Source: Phocicoccus pinnipedialis (GTDB lineage Bacteria; Bacillota; Bacilli; Staphylococcales; Salinicoccaceae). Taken from it: a DNA stretch of 64,000 nucleotides. Numbering within the stretch: position 1 is the first letter of the stretch; every line of letters starts with the position of its first letter. The translations under genes were made by a program, and so were the position numbers. This document shows positions 1 through 9,208 of the stretch, piece by piece. Under the pieces are notes generated by a model. The model did no database searches. It was not told the origin of the DNA and saw only the letters and a program-made list of their open reading frames with translations. The DNA is taken from positions 124,001 through 188,000 of the forward strand of contig NZ_CAJEWB010000005.1 in the NCBI RefSeq assembly GCF_903994035.1, in the 5' to 3' direction.

Positions 1-311
1 AACGTGAACCTAAGCGTGTGGAATTTTATCTACAACAAAACTCGTACTATAATCGTTTGACGTTACGCATCAAAGACTATGGTCTCGGTATTCCGAATTC
101 AAAAGTGGACCGAATTTTTGAACGATTCTATAGAATCGATAAAGCACGTACAAGAAAGATGGGCGGTACAGGACTCGGCTTAGCAATTTCAAAAGAAATT
201 GTAGAGGCACATGATGGAAAAATTTGGGCAAATAGTATTGAGGGTGAAGGTACGACAATATTTATTAACTTACCTAGTGAAGTGATAAATGAGGATGATT
301 GGGATGTATAA
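1..311 (+). CDS. walK: WalK sensor histidine kinase, C-terminal end (partial)
   Basis: The last ~102 codons of a histidine kinase run in from the left edge. The visible part is the end of the HATPase_c ATP-binding domain: the F-box ([12 protein letters not shown]) and the G2 box (GGTGLGLAI), then a short tail ending in TAA. WalK is the membrane kinase of the essential WalKR system that controls cell-wall hydrolases in Firmicutes. The identity follows from the domain plus the walH-walI-walJ genes directly downstream, with which it overlaps by 8 bases. The sensor portion lies outside the window. Confidence 0.95.
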   Translation, partial: REPKRVEFYLQQNSYYNRLTLRIKDYGLGIPNSKVDRIFERFYRIDKARTRKMGGTGLGLAISKEIVEAHDGKIWANSIEGEGTTIFINLPSEVINEDDWDV

Positions 312-1617
312 AGAACATCTTAAAACAATTACGTTATTGATACTCGTGATTACGAGCTGTGTGTTGACATATAAAACGTGGAGTTACCAGCCTGAATTCC
401 GTAAAGTGAACACGACCCTCACGACTGTCCCATCCACAGCGCAAGGTGAACCGGTAGAATTTTCTAATACCATGCGTACATTTCAAATCATTCGCGTAAA
501 AGATGACGAGACATTTGGCACAATGGACCAAGGTACACTTGTAGGTATGCGTCAGTTCTTAGAAGGTTCTAAAATTAACCTTTCGGGAAGAGTTAAAAAA
601 ATCAATAATCTGAAGCTCACACCTTCAGACACAAATGCAGAGAATTTCATGATTGTGGATTATCTATCTGATTTACCAGCACGGTCGTTATTTAATATAT
701 TAGGGTTTGAAATAGGTCCCGAGATGACTGAATATAACTTTGACCGTGTGTTAATCGATTTAAATAGAGATTACGTTGTTTTTAACTTGTTAAATGGTGA
801 GCGTACCAATTACGTCGCATATGAAACGAATGTAAAGACAAGTGACCTGCGTAGTGTGTTAGATAAAAACATGAAAACCTTCGAGGATTACTCTGCGATT
901 ATTACAAACGACCGCACGTCGAGTCGAATTACAGCAATTTATGGTCCTTCCGCTCCTGGGCGTAAGAAGGTGCAGCAATTTATTCCATCAACAATTAGCG
1001 TAAATGCGCTAAATGAATCATTGTTTTTAGATGAAAAAGTGACGACACGTAAAGAGGATAATTTCACCATTTATGAGAGTGAGTCGGGACTCGCGACATA
1101 CTCTTCAAAAACATATGGGTATTCCTATACGAATTTAAAAGAGACGCGAGATAATGAGCGTTCCCCTCACCGTACAATTGAGAAGTCATTCACCTTTTTA
1201 AATGGACATATGGGTTTATCTTCTAGATATTTATTATTTAGTTATGATATAGATCGTGAAGAAGTGACGTATCGACAAACGCTCGATGACTATATTGTAT
1301 TCAGCGATGAGATTGCGACAGAAATTAGAATCGCTGCAGGTAAAAGCACGGTTGTTGAGTACGATCGACCGATGATTCAAACGAATGCGGTACTCCCTAC
1401 AGATGAGAGTATTCGACTTGCCGATATTGAACTCGTACGCTATGAAATTGCATCAAACCCACAACTCGATTTGACCAAGGTTTCAAAATTGATTGTTGCG
1501 TATGATATGCATTTTACTAAAGATCAGACAGAATTAAATACAATAGAGTACACACCTGCGTGGTATGTGCTGTATGATGGAGAATGGCGTAAGTTTGAGG
1601 GAGGAGATATGAATTGA
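304..1617 (+). CDS. walH: WalH (YycH), regulator of WalK
   Basis: 437-residue protein with one N-terminal membrane helix (about residues 7-25) and a large extracytoplasmic domain. In this family WalH and WalI contact the membrane part of WalK and tune its activity. I chose the ATG at 304 because GAGG at 291-294 sits 9 bases upstream and the resulting N-terminus ([14 protein letters not shown]) matches the length expected for the family; an in-frame ATG at 289 has no ribosome site. The stop overlaps the walI start. Identity rests on gene order and topology more than on a motif. Confidence 0.92.
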   Translation: MYKEHLKTITLLILVITSCVLTYKTWSYQPEFRKVNTTLTTVPSTAQGEPVEFSNTMRTFQIIRVKDDETFGTMDQGTLVGMRQFLEGSKINLSGRVKKINNLKLTPSDTNAENFMIVDYLSDLPARSLFNILGFEIGPEMTEYNFDRVLIDLNRDYVVFNLLNGERTNYVAYETNVKTSDLRSVLDKNMKTFEDYSAIITNDRTSSRITAIYGPSAPGRKKVQQFIPSTISVNALNESLFLDEKVTTRKEDNFTIYESESGLATYSSKTYGYSYTNLKETRDNERSPHRTIEKSFTFLNGHMGLSSRYLLFSYDIDREEVTYRQTLDDYIVFSDEIATEIRIAAGKSTVVEYDRPMIQTNAVLPTDESIRLADIELVRYEIASNPQLDLTKVSKLIVAYDMHFTKDQTELNTIEYTPAWYVLYDGEWRKFEGGDMN

Positions 1618-2369
1618 TATGGAATCTTACGAAATCTATTTATATTGGCGTATTCCTCCTTGTAAATATCATGTTTTTAATTATTCTCTTAAACCAGCAA
1701 AATGAAGAACCAGAATCGACACTCACTTCAGCGAGAAGTCTACGTTCAACGAATATCGATGTGTCTCAGATTCCTGAATTTAAAGGGGATACAATGAATA
1801 TTATGAACGCTGAGATGTATCGTTTTAAAAGTGACGAGGCTGATGGTGAAATTACCAATAGCACAATAGAAGTTGTCAAGAATATTCAAGATGTCTCTTT
1901 TGAAACAGGATATTTAAAGCAATACATGCAAGACTCAGTGTATCGTGGTAATGAGTACGAGTATGATAACGTGACGAGTAAAGAAAACACGTTCAACTTC
2001 AATCAGCTTATTAACGGGAAGCCTGTGTTTAACCATCACAATGCACGTGTACGTTTCTTAAAACAAGAAGGTAATAAATTGATGGAACAAGCTTATCTCG
2101 TAAATGTAAAAGAAAGCAACTTCTCTACACCACAGAAAGTGCGTGACCCATTACAAATTGTAGAAGAACTGTATAAAGAGAAGGCCATTACAACAGACGC
2201 AAAAATATTAGATGCCAAGCTTGGATACTATATTATTGTCGTTGAAGAAGAATCACGACAAGTCGTGATGAGACCAAAGTGGCAACTTGTCATAGAAGAA
2301 GAAAACTTGACACGCACAATCTATATTGATGCAATTAGTCAGACTGAAAAAATTATTGAGAAAGAGTGA
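1614..2369 (+). CDS. walI: WalI (YycI), regulator of WalK
   Basis: 251-residue bitopic membrane protein: short cytoplasmic start (MIWNLTKS), one helix (about residues 9-26) and an extracellular YycI domain. Known homologues associate with WalH and WalK in the membrane. Translation starts at a TTG that overlaps the walH stop (TTGA); a strong GAGGGAGGAG lies just upstream inside walH, so the pair is translationally coupled. Its end overlaps the walJ start. Position in the wal operon makes the call secure. Confidence 0.92.
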   Translation: MIWNLTKSIYIGVFLLVNIMFLIILLNQQNEEPESTLTSARSLRSTNIDVSQIPEFKGDTMNIMNAEMYRFKSDEADGEITNSTIEVVKNIQDVSFETGYLKQYMQDSVYRGNEYEYDNVTSKENTFNFNQLINGKPVFNHHNARVRFLKQEGNKLMEQAYLVNVKESNFSTPQKVRDPLQIVEELYKEKAITTDAKILDAKLGYYIIVVEEESRQVVMRPKWQLVIEEENLTRTIYIDAISQTEKIIEKE

Positions 2370-3166
2370 AATACCACATGGAAATGAGTGTACTTGCTAG
2401 TGGCTCGAGTGGAAACTGCATATATGTAGAATCAGATCGAGGAAGTCTCTTAATCGATGTGGGATTAACATGTAAGAGAATTGAACTTGCTTTAGACGCA
2501 ATCAATAGAAGTCTTAAGGATATAGATGCGATTTTAATTACGCATGAGCATATTGACCATATCAAAGGTCTTAAGGTAATTGCGAAGCGATATAACATAC
2601 CAATATTTGCGAATAAAGAGACTTGGATCGCGATTGACCAGAAAAATATACCCGTCCCATCCGAGCAACGATTTGAATTTAGTCCATTACAAACCAAAGA
2701 GATTATAGGAATGGATATACAGTCATTTAACGTATCACACGACGCCATTAATCCGCAGTTCTATACAATGTCACAGAATAACAAAAGACTCTCTGTAATC
2801 ACGGATACGGGCTACGTATCCGATGAGATGAAGGGGATTATCAAAGATAGTGACGTATTTGTCTTTGAATCGAACCATGATGTGGATATGTTAAGAATGG
2901 GAAGATACCCATGGTCAACCAAGCAACGAATTTTAAGTGACGTCGGACACGTCTCTAATGAAGATGCGGCCCATGCAATGCGTGATGTCATTACAGATCG
3001 TACGAAGCGTATTTACTTGTCTCACTTGAGTCAAGACAACAATATTAAAGAACTTGCCCGCATGAGTGTAGAACAAGTTCTTCATAGGTATGATATTGAT
3101 ACCAAGAATCACATAACGCTATGTGATACAGATAAAGAAACACCTACGGAAATCTACACGTTATAA
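2366..3166 (+). CDS. walJ: WalJ (YycJ) metallo-beta-lactamase-fold hydrolase
   Basis: 266-residue MBL-fold protein. The metal-binding motif THEHIDH is at about residues 59-65 and further ligands are visible (SDVGHVSNEDA, YLSHLSQDNN). YycJ-type enzymes are 5'-to-3' exonucleases linked to mismatch repair in Bacillus. The frame opens with GTG at 2366, overlapping the walI stop; ATG codons at 2378 and 2384 are alternative starts and no ribosome site clearly decides. It is the last gene of the wal operon; a terminator follows at 3218-3246. Confidence 0.9.
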   Translation: MKYHMEMSVLASGSSGNCIYVESDRGSLLIDVGLTCKRIELALDAINRSLKDIDAILITHEHIDHIKGLKVIAKRYNIPIFANKETWIAIDQKNIPVPSEQRFEFSPLQTKEIIGMDIQSFNVSHDAINPQFYTMSQNNKRLSVITDTGYVSDEMKGIIKDSDVFVFESNHDVDMLRMGRYPWSTKQRILSDVGHVSNEDAAHAMRDVITDRTKRIYLSHLSQDNNIKELARMSVEQVLHRYDIDTKNHITLCDTDKETPTEIYTL

Positions 3167-3168
3167 AG

Positions 3169-3254
3169 TTATCCACATATTTGTGTGGATAACGTTGATA
3201 TAATGTGGATAACTATTGACCAAGTGTGAATAACTTGGTCTTTTTTGTGTATAA
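3169..3254. promoter_or_regulatory. Cluster of five DnaA boxes between walJ and rlmH
   Basis: Five exact matches to TTATNCACA occur in 86 bases: 3169-3177 (+), then on the minus strand 3184-3192, 3204-3212, 3225-3233 and 3246-3254. The four minus-strand boxes are spaced 20, 21 and 21 bases apart, two helical turns. The first two form a perfect 10-bp inverted repeat (3168-3193). The fourth lies in the terminator loop and the fifth overlaps TATAAT (3250-3255), the likely -10 box of rlmH. A sixth perfect box is inside rlmH at 3672-3680 (+). Binding of DnaA is inferred from consensus only. Confidence 0.75.
3218..3246 (+). terminator. Rho-independent terminator of the wal operon
   Basis: GACCAAG pairs with CTTGGTC around a 9-base loop and is followed by six T residues (3241-3246). 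It sits about 50 bases after the walJ stop. The loop is itself a DnaA-box sequence. Confidence 0.8.
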
Positions 3255-3279
3255 TTTAGAAAAGAGAAGGAATTAGAAT

Positions 3280-3759
3280 ATGAAACTGACAATAATAACG
3301 GTAGGCAAACTTAAGGAGAAATACTGGCGTGAAGCGGTTAAAGAGTATGAGAAGCGACTACAAAAATATGCCAGCGTTACTTTGATAGAAGTGGCGGATG
3401 AAAAAGAACCGAATAACGCTAGCGCCCGTGATTTGGAGATAATAAAAGAAAAAGAAGCCAATAGGATCTTATCTAAGATTAAAGATAATCAATATGTAGT
3501 GACACTAGAGATAGACGGTAAGATGTATACATCAGAAGACTTATCAGAAGAATATCAAAAATGGAAAAACACAGGAAAGAGCAATATCGTGTTTGTAATT
3601 GGCGGTAGTAACGGAATTGGAGAAGACGTGAAGAAGCGCTCCAACCACGAGATAAGTTTTAGCAAGATGACTTATCCACATCAGATGATGAAGGTGATCC
3701 TGTTAGAACAACTGTTTAGAGTGAATAAGATATTGAATAATGAAGCGTATCACAAGTAG
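3280..3759 (+). CDS. rlmH: RlmH, 23S rRNA pseudouridine-1915 N3-methyltransferase (OrfX)
   Basis: 159-residue SPOUT-class methyltransferase that acts on 70S ribosomes. The SAM-binding knot is visible as [13 protein letters not shown] and the C-terminal signature as [18 protein letters not shown]. Length is exactly that of staphylococcal OrfX. AGAAGGA precedes the ATG. The last codons carry the attachment sequence used by SCC elements in staphylococci. A DnaA-box sequence encodes part of TYPHQM. A separate promoter (TATAAT at 3250-3255) is likely because a terminator isolates it from walJ. Confidence 0.97.
   Translation: MKLTIITVGKLKEKYWREAVKEYEKRLQKYASVTLIEVADEKEPNNASARDLEIIKEKEANRILSKIKDNQYVVTLEIDGKMYTSEDLSEEYQKWKNTGKSNIVFVIGGSNGIGEDVKKRSNHEISFSKMTYPHQMMKVILLEQLFRVNKILNNEAYHK
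3742..3759 (+). other. SCC-type attB at the rlmH 3' end
   Basis: GAAGCGTATCACAAGTAG forms the last codons and stop of rlmH and matches the family of core sequences recognised by Ccr recombinases in staphylococci. I saw no second copy downstream by eye and no ccr genes, so the site looks unoccupied or the element has decayed. Confidence 0.7.
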
Positions 3760-3959
3760 TGCGAGTTACTGAAAGTTATTGATACCTTTTCTATTAGTAG
3801 TCGATAGTTACACTCAGCAAGAAATGTTAATTTATGGCTATCAGCATAAAAATTTAATGGGAAAAACCACTCAATAAAAAAGATACAAGAGATTGAACTC
3901 ATATCTTTTGTATCTTATTTCCTATTCTGTTTATTTAATAATTGTACATGCTTGTGTCA
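3760..3959. other. Intergenic region with inverted repeat after rlmH
   Basis: No gene is seen. AAGATACAA (3880-3888) is the inverse of TTGTATCTT (3908-3916) with a 19-base partly paired loop, flanked by A-rich and T-rich runs. It may act as a terminator in both directions, for rlmH and the convergent small gene. Confidence 0.5.
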
Positions 3960-4178
3960 TTACAATAATGACTCTTCTTTATCGCTTAATTTAATTCGAA
4001 ATAAAAGAAATGGAATGAACATAAGGCTAACCCATCCTAATGTAAATAATCGCTGTGTTTCACCAGAAAGGTATTGCTTTTGCTTGCAATTCGGACACTT
4101 TTTCCCCTTTTTTGCAAAACTAATTTTCAGAATATCGTTCAGTCTCCATTTGTAATTACAGTTTGTACAACGTGGCAT
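3960..4178 (-). CDS. Small zinc-ribbon membrane protein (TIGR04104-like)
   Basis: 72-residue protein. It starts MPRCTNC and carries a second CPNC pair at about residues 33-36, so four cysteines can hold one zinc. A hydrophobic segment (about 46-61) is followed by a charged tail, suggesting one membrane helix with the zinc ribbon in the cytoplasm. It resembles the putative zinc-finger family annotated TIGR04104 in staphylococci; function is unknown. The gene stands alone and converges on rlmH. The ribosome site (AGAAGTGGG) is weak. Confidence 0.75.
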   Translation of the reverse strand: MPRCTNCNYKWRLNDILKISFAKKGKKCPNCKQKQYLSGETQRLFTLGWVSLMFIPFLLFRIKLSDKEESLL

Positions 4179-4517
4179 ATAATACCCACTTCTCTCTTTA
4201 TTAATATGTAGTAAAACAGCTCATTCGCTGAATATCAAGAACCATCATTTTTATAATAAATAATATTCTAATTATACATAATTAAGTGTAGACGCATCAA
4301 ATCACTCCGAAATGATACTAAAGAAATTAGATTGGTCTGATAAAAATATGGCATATAATAATGGTCTTCAAGTTGAGATATAAAGAATAGCGTACTATAA
4401 GCTTTAACCACAGTACGCTATTTATGAGAACAGACAATATTAATAGACTATTTGCCATAAGTTCTGCTTGATCAACGGTATTATAAATTGCTATCTTCTG
4501 AAGTTATCTTATATAGA
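4179..4517. other. Gene-free stretch with inverted repeat
   Basis: AATAGCGTACT (4386-4396) and AGTACGCTATT (4412-4422) form an 11-bp perfect inverted repeat without a T tract. A 23-codon open frame at 4312-4383 has no recognisable similarity or ribosome site. Nothing else is seen. Confidence 0.5.
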
Positions 4518-6323
4518 TTAAACATATGATTCTGTTAGTTCTAAAAATTCTTCAATATCTTTATGCACGGAATCCAGTGTTTGTTGCCAGAATTCTGGTC
4601 TTCTTAGGTCAACATTTAAGTGTTTTTCAGCAAGGTCTTCTGTAGTCATACTCGCAGTATCGCGAAGAAGTGCAATATAGTCATCTTCAAGTAACGTTTC
4701 GTCTTCTAAGAAACGGTTGTATATACCTAAACTGAAAAAGTACCCAAATGTATACGGGAAGTTATAGAAAGGTACACCTGTAATATGAAAATGTAACTTT
4801 GATGCCCAGAACATTGGATGGTATGAACGCAGTGCATTTTGATAGGCTTCTTTTTGTGCTTCTTCCATCAATTCTTGCAGTCTGTTACTGTCTACAGTTC
4901 CTTTTTGGCGTTCATCATAGAAATTGCGTTCAAAGATATAGCGTGCATGGATATTCATCATAAAAGTTGCACTTCTAGCAATTTTTTCATCGAGTAAGTT
5001 GATTTTTTCTGCATTGGACGTTGCATTTTCAATCGTTGCGTTTGAAACGATCAGTTCTGCAAATGTAGAAGCTGTTTCGGCAACGTTCATTGCGTAACGT
5101 TGGTTAAATAGTGGTAAATCACGCAGGACATAACTATGGAATGCGTGTCCGAGCTCATGTGCGAGTGTGGACACATTACCTGTGCTACCGGCAAACGTCA
5201 TAAAAATACGTGATTGTTTAGACTCAGGAAGGTTTGAACAGTATCCGCCTGGGCGTTTTCCTGGACGATCTTCCGCTTCAATCCACTGCTCTTTAAAAGC
5301 TCGACGTGCCATCTCTGCCATTTTTGGACTGAATGATTTAAAGTGATTGATAATAAACGTTGCTGCTTCATTGTAGGTATACCGCTTATTCGTATAATCC
5401 CCCACGTCAACACTTGCTGTAACATCGAGCCATCCTAATTGATCAACACCAATGAGTTGCGCCTTTCGTTCAAAGTACTTTTTGAAAGGTGTTTTATTTT
5501 TTGTAATAGTATCCCACATCGTATCGAGAGTTTCTTCTTCCATACGGTTATAGTCTAGTGGTACCTTCATATAATCTTTATAGTCGTGAAGTTTATAGTC
5601 ATTTAAACGGAATCCTGATAAATGATTGAGCGTTGTAGAGAATAAATCAGCTTTGTTCTCCCATGCTTCTTCCCAAGTTTTTAAAAGATTTTCACGTTGT
5701 TTTGGATTTTCTTCTGACTTCATCTTGTTTTCAAATTGCCCAGCTGAATAATAAACGGTTTTATTATCTTCAGTTACTGGAATTTGAATAGAGGCGACGA
5801 GTTGATTGTACATATTATTCCAGCCTTGTAAGCCGTCTAGTGATAAATGATTGATGATTGTTTCTTCTTGAGTGGATAGTAAATCTTTTTCTTGTTGTCG
5901 TATTTCTTCTAACGGGTAACGCATCGGTTTAAAGAAATCTTCCTCTAACAACTTGTTAAATTGATCTTCAGTCAGTGCGCTGATCTTTTTATTTAAAATA
6001 ATATTCTGTGACGAAAGGTCTTTACGCAAGTTCGCAACCGCATTTAAATTCTGCATTGCTTTTTGATCAGTAACATCTGCAGATACTAAACCATTCGCAA
6101 AAGTCCCCATCTCACCAAGCGCGTTTGAAATTTTTTCATAGTGTTGTAAGATCCCTTGCAGTGACGCAAAATCATTTGAATGTTCGTCCAGCTCCCAACT
6201 ATCGAGTTCGTGAGAAAAATCTGCGATATTATCTCTTACTTCTGATAATCGTATTTGGAAAGCTTCAGATGCACTTCCACCAGGAAACACACTCTCCATA
6301 TCCCATTTTTCTTTGTAGTTCAT
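4518..6323 (-). CDS. pepF: Oligoendopeptidase F (M3B metallopeptidase)
   Basis: 601-residue cytoplasmic zinc peptidase that trims oligopeptides. The HExxH zinc motif (HELGHAFHSY) is at about residue 389, with the third ligand expected in the following NVAETAS helix. Length is normal for the family. The ATG at 6323 is preferred over the TTG at 6326 because GAGAGGAAGG lies 6 bases upstream. The gene stands alone on the minus strand. Confidence 0.95.
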   Translation of the reverse strand: MNYKEKWDMESVFPGGSASEAFQIRLSEVRDNIADFSHELDSWELDEHSNDFASLQGILQHYEKISNALGEMGTFANGLVSADVTDQKAMQNLNAVANLRKDLSSQNIILNKKISALTEDQFNKLLEEDFFKPMRYPLEEIRQQEKDLLSTQEETIINHLSLDGLQGWNNMYNQLVASIQIPVTEDNKTVYYSAGQFENKMKSEENPKQRENLLKTWEEAWENKADLFSTTLNHLSGFRLNDYKLHDYKDYMKVPLDYNRMEEETLDTMWDTITKNKTPFKKYFERKAQLIGVDQLGWLDVTASVDVGDYTNKRYTYNEAATFIINHFKSFSPKMAEMARRAFKEQWIEAEDRPGKRPGGYCSNLPESKQSRIFMTFAGSTGNVSTLAHELGHAFHSYVLRDLPLFNQRYAMNVAETASTFAELIVSNATIENATSNAEKINLLDEKIARSATFMMNIHARYIFERNFYDERQKGTVDSNRLQELMEEAQKEAYQNALRSYHPMFWASKLHFHITGVPFYNFPYTFGYFFSLGIYNRFLEDETLLEDDYIALLRDTASMTTEDLAEKHLNVDLRRPEFWQQTLDSVHKDIEEFLELTESYV

Positions 6324-6418
6324 CAATTTCCTTCCTCTCTAAACTAAAATAGTATTTATTTTTATCATACAGGAAATGAATGAAGAGAAACATTAATCAC
6401 TCTAATATACATCAATAG

Positions 6419-6649
6419 TCTGAGCATGCACCTATGCTGAACGATAAAACAAGAGTGATATTTTTAGAATTTAAACTAATGAGAGAATGCGGTTTTAATC
6501 AACACATCAAGAGTTAGGATTGTAGATGAGGGGATTCTTGTTGAAGTGCTTAAAAGAGGAAAACTAAAAGTTCTGCGATAGATGTCTATGAAGAGTCAAA
6601 AATGAATCGTAATTTAATTGGCATGGAGAATGCCATATTAACACGATAA
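6419..6649 (+). pseudogene. Relic of a D-isomer-specific 2-hydroxyacid dehydrogenase
   Basis: Fragments of one family occur in order but different frames. First SEHAPMLNDKTR and EFKLMRE, then after a shift AVLINTSR..IVDEGILVEVLKRGK, the conserved NAD-domain segment of 2-hydroxyacid dehydrogenases, then after another shift AIDVYEESKMNRNLIGMENA, the following segment. At least two frameshifts are needed, and both ends (N-terminal domain and final C-terminal part) are missing. No start or ribosome site remains. The match is to the family pattern; the original substrate cannot be told. Confidence 0.75.
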
Positions 6650-6904
6650 ATTCGAAATGTTTTAAGTTTCTAGTCAAATATAATATAGGCAAATTTACGT
6701 TATATTAATTCAGTTTATATAATTTTTTAAACAACTAGTTTGGGGGATCACGAGATGTGTATCATCGGAGAACATTATTTAAAATTCTCCTATATCAGAA
6801 AATCAGAAGAAATTATCATATTGCGTCCATTGTAAATTGTTTTACATCAACAATTCACGGGAATGTTACATATATAATTGGAGAATTATAGTGGAGGTTT
6901 CAAA

Positions 6905-8305
6905 ATGAGTGATTTTCAATATGATGTAATCTATATCGGTAGTGGTCATGCAGCATGGCATGGTGCATTACTTTTAAATAAATTCAAAAAGAAAGTGGCA
7001 ATCATTGAAAAAGACAGAATCTCAGGTACTTGTACGAACTACGGTTGTAATCCCAAAATTTTATTAGAAGGACCTTTTGAAGCGATTGAATCTATGCAAC
7101 ATTACGGGGATATTTTCAGTAACTTCCCTGAAGTCAGTTGGCCTAAATTAATAGAGTATAAACAAAAAACAATTAATCCGCTTCATGAAGATTTAGAATC
7201 TATCTTTAAAGAGCAAGGAATTGATATTATTAAAGGCGCAGGGCAGCTTGTTGATGAAAACACGGTTCTCGTTGATGGGAAGGAATACACTTCGAAATAT
7301 ATCGTATTAGCTACAGGTCAAAGAAGTAACGAATTAGACATTGAAGGTAATCAACTGATTCATTACAGTGCTGATTTTCTTGATTTGAAAGATATGCCTA
7401 AACGTATTACCTTCATTGGTGGTGGTTTTATCAGTATTGAGTTTGCTTCAATTGCAATTAAGACAGGCAGTGAAGTATCTGTTATTGTTCATTCTGATAA
7501 AGTGCTTAAACAGTATCATCAGCCTTATGTTAATAAGCTTATTGAAAAACTTAAGAATGAAGGTGTGAGTTTTTACTTTGAGAAAGATATAAAATCAGTC
7601 GAAAAAGTTGATACCGGACTAAAAATATCTGATGACAATGATTTCATGCTTGAAACGGACTATGTCGTTAATGCAACAGGACGTATTCCGAATGTTGAAA
7701 ACATAGGATTAGAGAATGTCGGTATTGATTATGATAAAGATGGCATAAAAGTCAACAAATTTATGCAGACAAATTTTCCTAATATCTATGCGAGTGGTGA
7801 TGTAGTCAGTAAGAAAACACCAAAACTTACGCCAACAGCTACATTCGAATCTAACTATATCGGTGTAAACATTTTGGGTTCGGATGCAGATAAGCTTAAG
7901 TTCCCTTTAAAAGCATTGAAGCTTTTACCGATTAAATATCCAGCAATACCTAACGTCGTTTATTCTTTACCTAAAATTGCGCAAGTCGGTATGACGGTTG
8001 AAAACGCTGAAAAGAAAAGTGGATATAAAGTAAAAACAATCAAATTTGGTGAACAGCTTGAATTCCAGTATAAGCATGAAACTGATGCTGAAATGAAGAT
8101 TGTTCTGGACAGAGCAAATAAATTAAAAGGTGCAGTTATTTATGGTAGTGCAGCGGATGATCTTGTCAATATATTAACATTTATCATAGAGAAAAAAATG
8201 AGTGGACGTGAATTAAATAAGATGATATTTGCCTTCCCAAGTGCCTCAAGTGGTATTATTCAGCTATTAGGTATTCACATGATGGGTGTAGAAATTAATT
8301 TATAA
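6905..8305 (+). CDS. FAD/NAD(P)-dependent disulfide oxidoreductase family protein
   Basis: 466-residue flavoprotein of the class I pyridine nucleotide-disulfide family. The FAD motif GSGHAAWHGA is near the N-terminus, the redox pair is CTNYGC (about residues 42-47), the NAD(P) motif is GGGFISIEFAS, and the second FAD motif reads YASGDV. The C-terminal dimerisation domain is present, but where glutathione reductase or lipoamide dehydrogenase have His-Pro-x-x-x-Glu this protein reads FAFPSASSG, so the usual catalytic base pair is absent. The ATG at 6905 follows GGAGG by 8 bases. The substrate is unknown. A strong terminator follows. Confidence 0.85.
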   Translation: MSDFQYDVIYIGSGHAAWHGALLLNKFKKKVAIIEKDRISGTCTNYGCNPKILLEGPFEAIESMQHYGDIFSNFPEVSWPKLIEYKQKTINPLHEDLESIFKEQGIDIIKGAGQLVDENTVLVDGKEYTSKYIVLATGQRSNELDIEGNQLIHYSADFLDLKDMPKRITFIGGGFISIEFASIAIKTGSEVSVIVHSDKVLKQYHQPYVNKLIEKLKNEGVSFYFEKDIKSVEKVDTGLKISDDNDFMLETDYVVNATGRIPNVENIGLENVGIDYDKDGIKVNKFMQTNFPNIYASGDVVSKKTPKLTPTATFESNYIGVNILGSDADKLKFPLKALKLLPIKYPAIPNVVYSLPKIAQVGMTVENAEKKSGYKVKTIKFGEQLEFQYKHETDAEMKIVLDRANKLKGAVIYGSAADDLVNILTFIIEKKMSGRELNKMIFAFPSASSGIIQLLGIHMMGVEINL

Positions 8306-8395
8306 GTTTAAAATTGATTAAAATGAAGGATATAAAAAATATCATAAATAGAAGTTAATAACTGTTGAAGATTGTAAACGATTGATGCACAAATA

Positions 8396-8445
8396 AAATC
8401 CCCCAGGTTAAAATAATAATTTTAACCTGGGGGATTTCTTTTTTA
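8396..8445. terminator. Strong bidirectional terminator
   Basis: AAATCCCCCAGGTTAAAA pairs with its inverse ending GGGGGATTT (to 8437), followed by CTTTTTT on the plus strand and a T-rich run on the minus strand. It separates the convergent flavoprotein and SDR genes. Confidence 0.9.
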
Positions 8446-8470
8446 AGTGTCTTAAATCATAGACTACTCA

Positions 8471-9208
8471 TTATTGTGCTGTATATCCACCGTCTACTAG
8501 AAGTGTCGTACCTGTAGTGAATTCATTCTCCGCTAGGAATACAACCGCATGTGCAATTTCTTCTGATTTGCCTAGTCTGCCGATTGGGTGTTTATCTACG
8601 AGAGTGTCGTAATAATCTCCCAATGCTTCCTTGTTAACCATACCGGATTCTACATATCCCGGAGCAATTGCATTAACTCGAATATTGTCCTTGGCATATT
8701 GTAAAGCCACAGACTTTGTCATCAAATTCACAGCGCCTTTAGACGCATTGTAAGCGAATGCCGTCGGTTCCCCTACACTTCCGAGGATTGATGATGTATT
8801 AATAATTACACCACCACCAACTTTTTGCATTTCAGGAATTGCATATTTTGATCCAAAGAATACGCTGTCCTGATTAACTTTGATTACTTTGTTATAGTCT
8901 TCGTAGGAAAGCTTGTGCGTCTCGCCTTGAACACCAATTCCTGCGTTGTTGAACATAATATCTAGTCGTCCAAATTTTTCAACAGCCAGAGCAACGACAT
9001 TTTTGACGTCCTCTTCAACAGAAACATCGACTTTCTCAAAAAGGATGTCACCATATTCTTTAAGACTATTTTCAGCTTCCTTACCAGTCTCTTCGTTATA
9101 ATCTGCTACAATAACTTTAGCACCTTTATCTAAGAAAGCCTTCGCTGTTGCTAAACCAATACCTGATCCGCCACCTGTTACAATCGCAACTTTATCTTTA
9201 AGTTCCAA
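8471..9208 (-). CDS. Short-chain dehydrogenase/reductase (SDR) 1
   Basis: 245-residue classical SDR. The cofactor loop TGGGSGIG is at residues 11-18; an aspartate after beta-2 (VADYN) suggests NAD rather than NADP. NNAG, the active-site serine (NTSS) and YNASK are all present, and the C-terminus ends GGYTAQ. Start is TTG at 9208 with GAGAGGGG 9 bases upstream. It probably oxidises a secondary alcohol or reduces a ketone; the substrate cannot be read from sequence. A fragment of a related SDR lies about 280 bases upstream (9485-9610). Confidence 0.9.
   Translation of the reverse strand: MELKDKVAIVTGGGSGIGLATAKAFLDKGAKVIVADYNEETGKEAENSLKEYGDILFEKVDVSVEEDVKNVVALAVEKFGRLDIMFNNAGIGVQGETHKLSYEDYNKVIKVNQDSVFFGSKYAIPEMQKVGGGVIINTSSILGSVGEPTAFAYNASKGAVNLMTKSVALQYAKDNIRVNAIAPGYVESGMVNKEALGDYYDTLVDKHPIGRLGKSEEIAHAVVFLAENEFTTGTTLLVDGGYTAQ

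Noticed and set aside
4312-4383. A 23-codon gene before pepF
   Set aside because: No ribosome site, no hydrophobic or known motif, and length within chance.
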